A stretch of 64,000 nucleotides of DNA from Fistulifera solaris (GCA_030295235.1 AP026132.1:577501-641500); one strand, 5' to 3'; numbered from the stretch's first letter, positions 34,701 to 46,423 are shown. Notes: generated by a model not told the origin, from the sequence alone. Numbers and translations: made by a program.

Positions 34701-37700
34701 TACGGTTCGTGCAGGCAGTGATAGGACACCCATGGAAGAGATCACAGGTGAGACCCCAGACATATCGGAGTATGTGGACTTCATGTTTTATGACTGGGTG
34801 TGGTATATTGATAACCCGAATGATAAAGAGGAACCTCCGAAGCTGGGGGGCGTTGGCTGGGCGTGGCCGAGAACTATGGTGGTTCCATGTGCTTCTTTGT
34901 GTTAGCGCCCAGAATGGAAAGGTTCTTGCACGGTCTACAGTACAGCATGTCACGAGAGACGAGGAGGCTCAGACCGAGATTGTGTCTCGGATGCAGGCTG
35001 CATAATCGGGAAATCAACGCTAGGTTGGATGCTACGAATTATACCAATGAACCTACAGCGTAAAGGTGACATTCTACTTGAGGATGATGATTCCCCGGTG
35101 GCGTTTGTGGAACCAAGTCCGATCATCGATGCGGATGATGCTTGGCGGTCCTCTGATGCGTCACGACGAATTGGTCGGTGCTACCGTAATGCTTCCGCTG
35201 AGGCGATGGACGCACGCAAGCTACGATATTACGGCGCAAAAGAGATGACGATGGCAAACCAATTGGAACTAAGCACAAACAACTGATGATGGACACACGT
35301 TTGTACGAGGCTCAGCTGCCTGATGGTTCTGTTGAAGAAGTCTTTGCCAAGGTAATTGCTGAAAACTTGTTCTCTCAGGTCGACTCGGAAGGTCGGAACT
35401 ACTATCTACTTCGTGAGATTTGTGATCACCGGCGTGATGACACTGCCGTTCGGAAGGAGGGATGGTACGATCCAGATCGGTTCTAACCCCCACAAGAAGA
35501 AGACGACGAAAGGATGGTTCCTGCTTGTCGAGTGGATGGAAGGAACTTACGACTGGATACCTCTGAAAGATTTGAAGGAGACGCATCCGATTGAAGTCGC
35601 CGAGTATGCATAAGCGAACAAGATTGCCGATGAGCCGGCATTTGCTTGGTGGGTTCCTGATGTATTGAGTGTTCGGAACCGCATCGTATCGAAAGTTGCC
35701 TCGCTATTGGAAGACGACGCACAAGTTCGGTATCGAGATCCCAAAGTCAGTGAAGCACGCGCTTGAAATTGACAAGCGAAACAAGAATAACTTTTGGGAG
35801 CAAGCGATAAAGAAAGAAATGGACAAGATTCGCTATGGGTACTTTCGGCAGCTGGGATAAAGGCTCAGCTGCCGACTTGAAATCGGGAAAAGTGAAACTT
35901 CCAGGGTACCAGCGGATCACGTGTCACATGGTCTTTGGACGTCAAGATGGACGGTAACTTCACTCGCAAGGCTAGATTTGTTGCGAACGGAGCAAAGACT
36001 GAGGATGTTCCTGCGTTTCTAACTTACTCGTCTGTTGTCACCAGGGAGTCCGTGCGAATTGCTTTCTTGTATGCTGCGCTGAATGACTTGGATGTTTTCA
36101 GCTGTGATGTCACAAATGCGTACTTGAATGCTCCATGTCGTGAGAAGATATGGGTTGAAGCCGGCCCGAGTTTGGTGATCGAGATAGAGGAAGTGTGATG
36201 ATCATCAAGAAAGCCGCCCACGGTTTACGATCGTCTGGATTTTCGTGGAGGCAGGCGTTGGCACAAACTATCAAGGATCTTGGATTTGTTTGTACGCAAG
36301 CCGACCCTGATGTTTACCGAAGACGAACTACCAAGGCCAATGGCGAGCATTACTACGAGCTACTTTTGACGTATGTCGACGATATCCTTTGCGTGAGTGA
36401 AAGGCCCAATGAGACTTTAGATGCTATAAAGCGGGTTTACACGTTGAAAGAGGATGCAAAGAGCCGGAGCGATACCTTGGTGCTAACACATCAAAGGTTC
36501 CGATTGCCGAGTGGTGTTGAAGCGTGGTCGATGTCGAGTGACGACTACGTGGCGAGTGCATTGCAGATTGTTAAGGAAATGTTGCGGTTGGACGAGAAGA
36601 GTTTCAACATGAAGTACGCAAATCGTCCGATGCCGATAGATTACCACCCAGAGGTCGATACCACACCCGTACTAACTGACAAGCTGGCAAGCCGATATCA
36701 ACAGTTGATTGGTATGTTACGATGGGGCGTGTGAACTGGGCCGTGTAGATATTCTCTTGGAGGTTTCCCTGATGTCGTCGCATCTGTGTATGCCGCGAAT
36801 GGGTCATCTTGAGAAAGTCTATGGTATCTTTGCATATCTGGAGAAGCACAAGAAGTCGAACATGGTGTTCGATCCAACAATGATTCACTTGGATGAAAAT
36901 GCATTTCAGAAGACTGATTGGAGTGACTCGATTTACGGCGATGTTTCGGAGGAGCTGCCACCGAGTATGCCGGAGCCGCTTGGAAAGCCAATCAATATTA
37001 CTTGCTTTGTCGATGCAAATCATGCTGGAGATAAGATCACGAGGAGATCGCAGACGGGATTTATTATATATCTCAACAATGCCGATCGACTGGTTCTCCA
37101 AGAAGCAAAATACTGTTGAGTCTTCGACATTTGGTTCGGAGTTTGTTGCAATGCGAGTTGCGACGGAAAGACTTCGAGCACTTCGTTATAAGCTTCAGTA
37201 TGTTTGGTATTCCGATCGAGGGTCCGGCGACAATGTTATGTGACAATGAAAGTGTCGTTGGAAGTGCATCGAAAGTCGAGGCCCGGTTGAGTAAGAAACA
37301 CAATGCCATCTGTTTTCACACGGTTCGTGAGGCTTGTGCGGCTGGGTGGCTTCGTGTCGGAAAGGAACCAAGCGAGACAAATATTGCTGATTTGTTTACG
37401 AAGATGCTTCCGCCCGAGAAAACGTCGGGAACACTTGAATGCGATATTTATCAAGAAGGTTCAGGCTACTATTTCGAAGTTGAGATCAAGCTTGAAGCGG
37501 AAATTGAATGTAAGGTTTGCTGAAGGAACAAAATCTCGTGATGGAGTTCTCGGTGAAAGCAAAACGCCACAAGGGCAAGGGCACTGTAGTTTGGCTGCAG
37601 GTTTCCTGACGAAGGTACCTCCTGAGACAACACCGGTTGTGCGCATTATAAATTCAGGTCGGGGTGTCCATGAACGTCACTGTGGGGGATTATGAAATCG

Positions 37701-37750
37701 AATGCGGTCAACTCGGATGGAGATGTTTGCTACCACCAAGTTGAGAGGAG

Positions 37751-38065
37751 TGAATGATTTCCGAAGTGGAATGGTTTTACGGGCCAGTCGGGTCTTGTGT
37801 CGTAGGACTACACTCGGACGCTATAGTAGTGTTCGTTACTATGGGAAACTGGTACCGGAGAGTCTGTCATCTTCCGGATTTCAGTCTCGTGTCGTAGAAG
37901 TACTCTCCGACACTATAGCGATGCTAGGGAGTCAGCAGCTTGTGGCTGCGGTCGGCTTCAGATGAAACGCAAGGGTCATCTTCACTCACACTCTTGTTTA
38001 AGATAACGATCTGTTGTTGTTGTTACTTCATCGATAGATTAGTCTTTTACATACAAATTCTTACA
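37751..38065 (+). repeat. Right LTR of the copia element
   Basis: 315 bp, TG...CA, preceded by a purine-rich tract (GAGAGGAG) and followed by GTCA, matching the four bases left of the other LTR. Confidence 0.92.
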
Positions 38066-38067
38066 GT

Positions 38068-38089
38068 CAGACCCTCTTCGGAGGGTCTG
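38068..38089 (+). other. Perfect 9-bp hairpin with TTCG loop next to the LTR element
   Basis: CAGACCCTC, loop TTCG, GAGGGTCTG. In RNA this is a UUCG tetraloop hairpin of high stability. It lies in host DNA directly at the right boundary of the element; on the other side the LTR is preceded by GTCA. It could be a terminator or RNA-stability structure of a former transcript; function is unknown. Confidence 0.6.
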
Positions 38090-38651
38090 GCATCGCCCGT
38101 TGGAGCCTAGTTGACACACACACGGGGAGACGAAGACACGAGACCACGAGACACATGAACATGACACATGACACACACAACTTCAGAACAATTTTCACAA
38201 GCGACTACTGTACACTGTATACTCCCTAGAGAAGTTGGTAGTAGGTTGTTCGCACAGAGCTAACTCACGATTCGACAACCAATAATAAAATTTTTTTAGC
38301 TATTCAGTATCAATAATGTTTCAATAAATATGAATTATATCGAAAAGGCTTATAGAAGATTTATCACATGTCGTACTGAATATTATAGTCAAGTTGTCAA
38401 TAATAATGAAAAACGAAGCGTGATTGACATACTTATCTTCTTCCTTCAAGTTCCAGCGTCTTTACTGTATTATATCCTGCTCTACTTTTCAAAGGGCAAT
38501 TCGCAATTCGGCTGATTGGCTGATGGTCGGCGTCGCGCTTTGCGGCGTCCGCGATGCATTATTTATTTGCATGCAAAGCGGAGGGCGGGGCGGCCAATGG
38601 TTAGTTCTTTTGTTGGAGTCGGCACTTGAAAGTTGAAAGGACGTGATTCTG
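38090..38651. other. Intergenic region with GACACA-rich simple sequence
   Basis: A run of CACA / GACACGAGAC words at 38110-38180 is followed by AT-rich DNA. No gene is supported. Confidence 0.4.
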
Positions 38652-40966
38652 ATGCTCTCATTCTTTTCCTCATCAAATTTCTCGAAAAATTCAGCAACGA
38701 ATGAAGAGACCATGAAGCATTCCACAAGGTCGATATCCTTCCAGCAACTTTTCACCTCGTTTGGTGTAATGATTCTGTTCTGTCAAGTAATTCTTCTCTG
38801 GTTCTGTCATCACATCGCCCACACCTGGTGCACGCACGATGATCTCAAGATTTTTCGTCCCAAAAACTTGAGGCCGAAAAAAATTCTGCCCGCGATATTC
38901 CCTAAAAAGGAACAGAAAGAAACAATCGTCGAGCCCCGCGTTTGCATGTCACCGGAAAAGATGTTCCCTGGCCTCTTTCCGGAACCTGCAATAAGCCTCT
39001 TCATGGCGTTTCGGGGATATCCGCCGAGTCGCGCTCTTGTGGCTTCTGTTCATCTCCCTATTTGCAATCAATCGCGAACCAACTGGAGGAATATCGCGAT
39101 CAATGCAAGGATCTGGTCGTTTATGGAGTAGCGTTTGGCGCGAAGTACGTGGGCTTCATCAACGAGTCCGCCACCTTGAGCATGGATGAATCCGTTTGTG
39201 CCTTTCATTTCGTATTGGAGGAGGAGGCTGATACAGTGGGAGATTTGCGAAGCAATGAGTTTGTTATCCGTGTCGACGGTTCCAAAATGCCCTACAAAGA
39301 TATGCGGCGAAATGTCAAGATTTTAAAAATGAGTCCGCTGGATCTGTTTCCTTGGGCGGAGCGCGTAATTTGGCGAGACACAAAGTTGCTTCCGAAAAGA
39401 TACTTCCTCGCAGTTACATGGACTACTTCAATCGCACAGTGGAGCATTTCAATACATGTGCGAGCTTGGTGAGTCTACCCATTCACGATTCGAGTATGGG
39501 GAATAGGTGGGAGGACCTGGATTTTCCCGAGTACAAGGGCCACTGTGGAGCTGTTGTCGACGCTGCCATCAAGCGACCAACCGTTTCCGACGGACTTGAA
39601 ACTCTTGTAAATCAATGCCAGCTCACGCTCCAGCACTACGGTCATGAGTCACTCGTGGATGGAAAAACGTTCCTCGATAGATCACTCATCGATAGCGCTC
39701 TCATGGTTTGGGACATGCGAACTGCAACTTGCAAAAAGTACATTGGAGATTTGGGTTGCTCGTGGCTTGACGAAATTCACTGTTTCTCAGATCGCGATCA
39801 AGTAAGCTTCGGACGCGCTCTAGACGCCAGTGGGGCTTCCGTGTCGAAAGAGCTTCCAAATGGCGATCAACTATTCTTCAAAGACAACCGACCTACCGTG
39901 CATATAGCTAGGACGGATTGTCACTGGTACTTCCAAGCTCTTGATATTTGCTATGATCCCAACTATGAGAACTTGCGCGTGGCTGTCGTGATAGCCGGAA
40001 CACACCAGCGATTCATGTTCAGCACTGCTCTCCAGCACGTGCTTGCACCTTTGGTGAGACAAAGCCACAACGTTGATCTCTATTTGTCGCTAACCACCGG
40101 CAAGGCAAAGGCTTACCGATTTGCAGGGGCATTTCACCCTGACCCCCCTGTTGGAAGGGAAGAACGAAACCGAGTTAAAAGAAACCATAACCAGAGAAGT
40201 CCAAAGTGTTGGCGCAAATGTACAAACGCTTCTTGTGTCGGAGCAGATTGAGATTGAAAATGACCCGCTGATTTTCCACATGTACAAACAATTCAAGAAG
40301 AAGTTACCGAATGAACACCCTCTCGAATATTTTCCCGCGTTGGACATCCGGAACGACGAAGTGAGGGCACGCAATAAAGTTGGCAATCACAACTTTCTGC
40401 GTTTGTTTCGTGCGATTGAGAATTTGTGGGAGAGCGCGATCGAACGGGAGCGCGCTGGTGGTAAGCAATACGATTACGTATTGTTTTTGCGAGACGATTC
40501 ATACTGGTTCCGGGACTTTCATCTCAACGGTGTCGTCGCCTTGGGCGGCGATATATTCATCCCTGCCTGTGATGCGCGGGATCCACCTTTAGATCCGCAT
40601 GAAATGTGCGATCATGGCATGGTGGCGCGTCGAGGCGTCGCGGACATTTTTGGTCGTTACTTTTCCACCATGTTTAAGCTTGATCTGGCCGGTTGTGCAG
40701 CAAATTTAACCGAGTCGTTCACCAAGCAAGGAAAGCGAGGTTGCAATACAGAGATGATCCTCAAGTGGACGGCAGACACCTATAATGTCAATGTCACAAG
40801 AGTAGGACAAGGCTACATGCAATTTCAGAGATCCGCTCGTGTTGAAACCGTGAATGGAACTATTACCGAATGCTTCCACAAGTTTTGCCAAAGTCGCCAT
40901 GATCCACTCATTCTTGGAACAAAGCACGCTGACATGCAGATGTGCAAGTCTCTTGAAACTAAATAA
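38652..40966 (+). CDS. Membrane-anchored glycosyltransferase-like protein with DUF616/TOD1-type domain and second GT-like domain
   Basis: About 771 aa when read across three apparent frame changes (near 39000-39110; near 39395 in an A-run; near 40121, one extra base). There is one N-terminal membrane anchor (FGVMILFCQVILLWFCHHIA). The middle domain resembles plant DUF616 proteins (TOD1/MUCI70): VYGVAFGAKYVGFINES, an RRNVKILKMSPLDLFPWAE strand, VIWRDTKLLP, then DEIHCFSDRDQVSFGRAL, the characteristic RDQ-SF motif. The C-terminal domain starts at VAVVIAGTHQRFMFSTALQH and includes YDYVLFLRDDSYWF, a DxD-like motif, and GGDIFIPACDARD. This suggests a two-domain Golgi enzyme for cell-wall polysaccharide or mucilage. 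Start could be ATG 38652 or 38712. Acceptor and donor are unknown. Confidence 0.7.
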
Positions 40967-41310
40967 AGCGCATTACGTATAGACGAATGACCTTTTTATT
41001 CGATCTGCGGCGATTCGTACAGTACCTTAGCCTAGTAGCCGTAACTCTACCGTAGCACGAAAGCCGTCGTTGCGCGGTCATTTTCATTTTGTCATTGATA
41101 TCAAAATGATAAAAGGAGGTGTAAGCCTCTTATCAAATTTTCGCAAGTCCCACGTTGATTCCTAAGTCTCCAATCGGAAAAGGATAGAGTCGCCGTTGAC
41201 AGGAAGGGACGACAAGGCGCGAAGGAAGCGAGGAGAAAAGGCGTGCGGTATTTGCTGTTTCCTTGTCGTTACACAGACTACGAAAGACTTTCCGAGAATT
41301 ACAAAACATC
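40967..41310. other. Intergenic region upstream of QSOX
   Basis: 344 nt. A short TGATATCAAAATGATA-type inverted sequence is seen at 41094-41110. Nothing else is identified. Confidence 0.35.
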
Positions 41311-43210
41311 ATGCGGCGCTCCCAATTCGCAAAAAGGAACAACATTTTCTTATCGGTGTTTCTCTTCATCACTTTTTATTCCTCTGCCACGGTCGCTCGA
41401 TTCGGCGGAATGTCTCAACAAATAAAGGCCGAGAAGATATCAACGCCAGAAAGTGGATATTTGTATCTCGGCACGACCGATTCTTATCCTATCAGCGATT
41501 ACGATGGTAATCATGGGGCTAGTGGACGTCCTGACTTTCTCTATGGGTCCGACACGGGGCCTCGTGTCGTGGAGTTTTATGCGCCATGGTGTCCTCACGT
41601 ACGTAGATCGAAAGTAGCGAAGAGTCCAGAATTAAGGTCATTGCGCCTCACAAATCTTTCTTTTGCAAATTGAAGTGCAAGAAAATGCGACCGCATTATA
41701 TCGCATACGCGCAACGAGTGACCAAGCTGGTGAACGAAACCGCACCAGGGCAGGAAATCAAATTTTACGCGATTTCCTGTGTGGTGCATTCCATGATTTG
41801 TAAGGACTACAAAATTACGGGCTATCCTCGAATATTCGCCTTTCTTCCAGGTCAACACACGCCCGCGATGGATGTGTTTCCGAAAATGCCGCATCCCTTT
41901 GAACTGATGGATAAGCTAGGATTGTATGTGGACGAGGATACAAAATTGAGGAACAATTACGTGCCGGAGTCCGAAAGCTTAGCGGATAGAGTAGTATCAC
42001 TGATGATTCGAGGCGAAATGAGTCATCCCAGATCCAAACGAGATACTTTTCATGATGCTGTTCTATCATTCAATTTCAGTATGCGGAATTTGTTCACGAC
42101 CCACGGGCCGCTCTCCGATGATGCCTCCAAAACATTACATCAATGGCTGTCCTTTCTTCGAAAGGCTATCCCCCGACAGCTGGTGGAAATTCATCGTGTC
42201 ATTGACAGCGTTTTGAACGACTTTGATTCTGCTATAAAGAGCGAGGAAAACATGGTTGCTATCCTGGACCGATTCCCTAAGCCAGTACGAAGTGACTGGT
42301 CGGATTCCCTGCACTAAAGGCCAGTCAGGAATGGGATACACGTGTGGCCTGTGGGATTTGTTTCATATCGCGAGTATTGGTATTGTAGAGTGGAATACAA
42401 ATGCGCGAGAAGACCGTTCGAAAGCTGTTAGCGCGGTAGATGCCGGTAACGTGTTGCGAGATTTCATTGCTCACTTTTTCGGCTGCGACGAGTGCCGCAC
42501 CAATTTTTGAAAGCATACGACTCCTGTGAACTGGATCGTTGCAATCGACTCAGGCCCACTATGATAACTACAGCTTGGAATGAGTTTCCTTTTTGGCTTT
42601 TTGAAATGCACAATGCTGTGAACTTACGTCTAATGCGAGAACAAGCAAATGAAGAAACGCGAACTCTGACCGAAGAAGACGAAAGGAGATCACAATGGCC
42701 TACTCGGCTGGAATGTCCAGGATGTTTCAATAACACGAATGGATCTTTTATCAAAGAAGCAGTTCTTCAACATCTCCGCATCGAGTATTGGTAAGTTCTT
42801 TGCCCGAAAATTATTCAACTAAACTATGAAATTCCATGGCAAATCTAATTCTTTACTGTGAAGGCCCGATGATCAAATTACTCAAGAATATCGAAAACGA
42901 TTGGGCGAAACGCTAGACGGCAGACAACCACATACTATGCTCTTTGCAATCACGCTTCTCTGTGGACTAGTGACGCTCGTCTTACTTCTGGGATATCTCG
43001 TGCGGAAGTCCCTTCTACGTAGAAGGCGGAATCTCAACATTAAAGGTAAGCATTCGAAAGATTGTTGTAATGCATCTTTCTTCTTCCGTCCTTTCTGATT
43101 TCATGCATCGTTCAACGAAGCAAATTGAACTGATATAATGCGAGTTTGCTGTAGTCCATACCTTGATATTTCATTCGTAATTGCCCTAACTAGGAAGTAG
43201 CTGTAGATAG
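41311..43210 (+). CDS. QSOX: Quiescin sulfhydryl oxidase (QSOX)
   Basis: Secretory-pathway flavoenzyme that makes disulfides in folding proteins and passes electrons to oxygen. Exons are 41311-41598, 41676-42790, 42864-43045 and 43194-43210, giving about 533 aa. There is a signal peptide (NNIFLSVFLFITFYSSATVA), a thioredoxin domain with active site WCPHCKKM, a central helical region, and an Erv/ALR domain: PCTKGQSGMGYTCGLWDLFH, then FFGCDECRTNF and the CxxC-FAD proximal helices. A C-terminal membrane helix (LFAITLLCGLVTLVLLLGYL) with a basic tail follows. The first intron splits the CPHC codons, between His and Cys. Frame changes occur near 42300 (one extra base) and near 42507 (one T missing in a run). 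Single thioredoxin domain, as in plant and protist QSOX. Confidence 0.88.
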
Positions 43211-43712
43211 AATGACACACTTGATTCAAATGAAAAAATCCTGCCATTACTGGACTATGATTCACCCATTAAAGGGTTGTTTTCTGTTTGGTTTTCTCAA
43301 TCTATTGACCGGTGCACCCAGGTTCTGCGGATTATTTTTTTAAAAGGCTACCGTGTAGGTAAGATATTGGAGGATGAACGATAACGAGAACGCGTTCATC
43401 ATTCAATCCAGCAACATCATTAATATCATCAACAGTTTCTTATCATTTATCATCATCAACGGGTATGCGACGGCTTGAGGGAGTTCTGTGTCAACTCATA
43501 GTTTCGGACAACAACTTCCGGGACTGCCTTGTAACTGAGGAGGAGTCGTCGCACGCGCACGCACGTCGACAAAGAAAGCGTTTGACCGTCGACCGCTCTG
43601 TATTTTTAGCAGCCGATCATAAACGCCAGCAATAGCAATAAACAAAGCTATTATTACCAGATAAACGGAGAACTAAAACATTACTTGACAAGTAATCCCA
43701 CCAAATATTTGA
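43211..43712. other. Intergenic region
   Basis: 502 nt. Contains short ATCATCA-type repeats at about 43400-43460. No gene is supported. Confidence 0.4.
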
Positions 43713-44915
43713 ATGATTACATCGCTCGGTAAAAAGGCGGGCTCGCGCCTGGTTGTTCAAGGAGCGGCCAGTCGGTTTTGCCTACGAGAGCCCCTCTCAG
43801 CTGTCTGCTTTCTTAGCAGCAAAAGTGGTGGGGATGATTCTAGCCGAAAGAGCTTCCGACCTAGTCGTCGTCCTAGTCGCAACTACCGCCCTGTCTCTCC
43901 CTTGGTCACAAAAACGAAAAAGCAGATTGAGCTCGATAGAAAGGCAAACGCAAATAACCCTCTATACGAAGCGATCAACCCCGCCGCAGTCGATCTTGAC
44001 AGAGTCAGCGAGTATGACGACGAGCTGGAGTCAACATTTGGACCCTTACAAGCCGGTGTACTTCGTAGTATCCGTCAAGAAGTCGAGCGAAAGAAATCGG
44101 GCGAGTTGAAAGACGAAGTCGAAGAAGATTTGCGGATGGCGGACTACTTGACATCAGAGTTGGGATCGACGGAAGATTTAGTCTTTGCGCGGAGACTGCT
44201 GGCTGCGGGTATTCCCAACGAAAATGAGCGTAAGAAGTATGTCGCTGAACTTGCGGCGTTGATTGAGAAGAAACAGGAAGAAGACGTGTTGGGAGAGTAT
44301 CTTCATGACACGAAGCAAAGAGATGCGGAGAAGCAGACTCCCATGTTCCAGTCTCATCAGGATGACGACGAAGAAGGTGATTTTGATCCTGAAGTGTTCC
44401 TGGATCCGAATCAACTTGCTCACGGTGAGTGGAGTGAAATGCTGGTCACGGTCGACAGAACGACGAAACTTTGGCGAGGTGGAAGATTGGAGAGTTACCG
44501 TGCTTTAGTGATTGGTGGGAACCTAAACGGATGTGGCGGTTTTGGAATTGGAAAGTCAAAGGATCCTATAAATGCCGTTGCAGTGGCATCCCGCAAATGC
44601 AAGCGTAACATCTTTTTTGTAGATCGTTATCAAGGTAATGGATTGACATCGGATCTCGCCGGGAAGCAAAACTCGTGCAAGGTTTACCTTCGATCTACAG
44701 ACGATGGCTTACGGGGCAATCACCTTATTCGAGAGATCCTGAAGCGATTCGGTATCACAAACTGTGTAGCCAAGAGTCACGGCAACCGAAATCCCTACAA
44801 TGTTACCAGGGCAACGTTCAAGGCGCTTATGACTCACGAGTCCATTGAAGACATTGCGCTTAAACGAGGAAAACGACTTGTCAGCATTGATAGAGCTATG
44901 CGAATGCAAGTTTAA
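43713..44915 (+). CDS. Mitochondrial ribosomal protein uS5m
   Basis: Small-subunit ribosomal protein S5 of mitochondria, 400 aa, single exon. The long N-terminal extension starts with a basic presequence (MITSLGKKAGSRLVVQGAAS) fitting mitochondrial import. The S5 double-stranded-RNA-binding-like domain begins at VTVDRTTKLWRGGRLESYRA and runs through GGNLNGCGGFGIGKSKDP. The C-terminal S5 domain includes STDDGLRGNHLIREIL, FGITNCVAKSHGNRNPYN and ATFKALMTHES. The RGKRL ending is typical of the mitochondrial rather than plastid type. Open frame throughout. Confidence 0.88.
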   Translation: MITSLGKKAGSRLVVQGAASRFCLREPLSAVCFLSSKSGGDDSSRKSFRPSRRPSRNYRPVSPLVTKTKKQIELDRKANANNPLYEAINPAAVDLDRVSEYDDELESTFGPLQAGVLRSIRQEVERKKSGELKDEVEEDLRMADYLTSELGSTEDLVFARRLLAAGIPNENERKKYVAELAALIEKKQEEDVLGEYLHDTKQRDAEKQTPMFQSHQDDDEEGDFDPEVFLDPNQLAHGEWSEMLVTVDRTTKLWRGGRLESYRALVIGGNLNGCGGFGIGKSKDPINAVAVASRKCKRNIFFVDRYQGNGLTSDLAGKQNSCKVYLRSTDDGLRGNHLIREILKRFGITNCVAKSHGNRNPYNVTRATFKALMTHESIEDIALKRGKRLVSIDRAMRMQV

Positions 44916-45568
44916 ATCACAAGCAGGTTGCTTTATTTGATTATTATTTGTTTACAAACTAGCATGAAATATTAGATATCGGAAAAGATGCGGAATTCAC
45001 GTAGTTGTGTGAACGTGATTCGCTTTGCTACGCAATTGGCAATCAAGCTAGTCATATCTCGTCGGTCTCGGCCTGTTCTCTGAAGTTCAACGCCTGAGAA
45101 GATGCAAGGAGCAATTAGTATAATGGCATGCACATTCACGTACGAAACGTTCAGAAAAAATGACTCGGAGAACTTTGAAGGTTGTATCCATCCATTGCGA
45201 AAGAGCGTCAAGGATCACGATGTTTGTTGTCCTCATTGTCATACTTCCTACAGAAATGGTGTACCGAAAACTTACAGCGATTTCCTACAAGTTCGAACGT
45301 ATATTCCAAGGACTCTCATGACTCGCTTATCCTGTAAAAGAGTGGATAATGATGTGAGTAATTGAATCATTTGCAACACAACTCAAACTTTGTCATTACT
45401 CGATCATGAACAATTTTCTCGCCATGGAAGTTTGTCAATGTCCGACAGGTAAACGGCTTATTATTGTGTGTATGAATCACTTCGAGAAAAGTCAAATACG
45501 CGCCAAATTGGGCTTACCTTTATTCATTTCTGCTCTCATCGATGGAGACAACTCAAAGACGGCTTTCG
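44916..45568. other. Convergent intergenic region
   Basis: 653 nt between uS5m and the Maf gene. A small plus-strand frame (about 45125-45365) encodes a Cys/His-rich stretch (CCPHCHTSY). It has no context or family support and is not called as a gene. Confidence 0.35.
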
Positions 45569-46423
45569 CTAGAAGTCGACCGACTCAATCAGATTCGAGA
45601 CGGCTTTCGCTAAAAGACGACTGGTACGATGCATCGGAAGTCCCATGACGGTAAAGAAATCACCTTGGACCTGCCGAACAAGTTGGCCTCCTATTCCTTG
45701 AATACCGTATGACCCCGCCTTATCCATGGGTTCACCTGTCGCGACGTATGCATCGATAGTCTTGTCGCTTAACATCGCAAAAGTCACCATAGCCTCATCG
45801 GTAAAGGAATCCACAAAATCAACTTCTTTCTTTCCGGGAGTGATTCGATACAGGGCAACTCCAGTGTGCACCGAATGCTCAGCTCCAGACAAACGCTGTA
45901 ACATTCGCTTTGCATCGGCTTGATCTTTCGGTTTTTCAAGGATGCGAGAGTCAATATCAACGACCGTATCGCTCCCTAATACCAATGTTATTTGATTCGT
46001 TGTCAATGACAGAGCCAGACTTTCCGCCAAAGCACGTGCTTTTTCTTCTGCCAAGATCCGCGTGTACTCGGCTGGAATGGAAATGTTCTCGTTCACCAGC
46101 TTGCTTTGCAATGCACTTTCGTCCAGCGGCGAAGGAATGACATCAAATCTACCTTTCAAGCCCATCATTTCTAGAATTTCGACTCTACGGGGACTTTGAC
46201 TCGCTAGGATAAGCCGGATAGACGAATCTTGTCCGAGGTGACTTGACAATGACAGCACCAGATCGCTGCAATCTCCCGAGAGCATATCTTGCCCAACAAT
46301 GACTCCTGTCATCGACTTGTTTATAAAAAGAAGTTTTTCTCGATTCGAAGTTGGCCAAGACCCAAAGAAAAATGAATTGGTGCACACGAATAATGTTGTG
46401 ACTAGAAAGAGTTTCTTCCTCAT
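45569..46423 (-). CDS. Maf/ASMTL-type nucleotide pyrophosphatase
   Basis: House-cleaning NTP pyrophosphatase, 284 aa. It hydrolyses non-canonical or modified dTTP/UTP-type nucleotides. Core motifs are LILASQSPRRVEIL (substrate-binding SxSPRR), LGSDTVVDID, KPKDQADAKRMLQRLSG, HSVHTGVAL, and DKAGSYGIQGIGGQLV followed by VQGDFFTVMGLP. The N-terminus has a hydrophobic segment (LFLVTTLFVCTNSFFFG), which may be a signal/transit presequence; an internal Met (MTGVIVG, about residue 38) could give a cytosolic form. The stop codon lies inside a short tandem duplication (period about 37 bp) at 45559-45620. Confidence 0.9.
   Translation of the reverse strand: MRKKLFLVTTLFVCTNSFFFGSWPTSNREKLLFINKSMTGVIVGQDMLSGDCSDLVLSLSSHLGQDSSIRLILASQSPRRVEILEMMGLKGRFDVIPSPLDESALQSKLVNENISIPAEYTRILAEEKARALAESLALSLTTNQITLVLGSDTVVDIDSRILEKPKDQADAKRMLQRLSGAEHSVHTGVALYRITPGKKEVDFVDSFTDEAMVTFAMLSDKTIDAYVATGEPMDKAGSYGIQGIGGQLVRQVQGDFFTVMGLPMHRTSRLLAKAVSNLIESVDF

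Larger units (their letters stand above)
31393..38065 (+). mobile_element. Ty1/copia LTR retrotransposon (diatom CoDi type), young but with broken coding region
   Basis: Element of 6.67 kb in plus orientation. Two 315-bp LTRs (31393-31707 and 37751-38065) begin TG and end CA and read as identical, so the insertion is recent. A 4-bp match (GTCA) flanks it. A primer-binding-like TATCAGA sequence follows the left LTR, and a purine tract precedes the right LTR. Parts in copia order are gag-like (about 31.7-33.0 kb), aspartic protease (about 33.4 kb), integrase (about 33.5-35 kb), reverse transcriptase (about 35.9-36.7 kb, YVDD) and RNase H (about 37.0-37.4 kb). The pol order with integrase before RT places it in Ty1/copia. 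The coding region is broken, by roughly ten interruptions. Treat as a fossil. Confidence 0.92.

Noticed and set aside
45125-45365. Small Cys/His-rich frame (CCPHCHTSY) between uS5m and Maf
   Set aside because: Only one partial zinc-finger-like motif, no homology recognised, and it sits between convergent genes; too weak to call.
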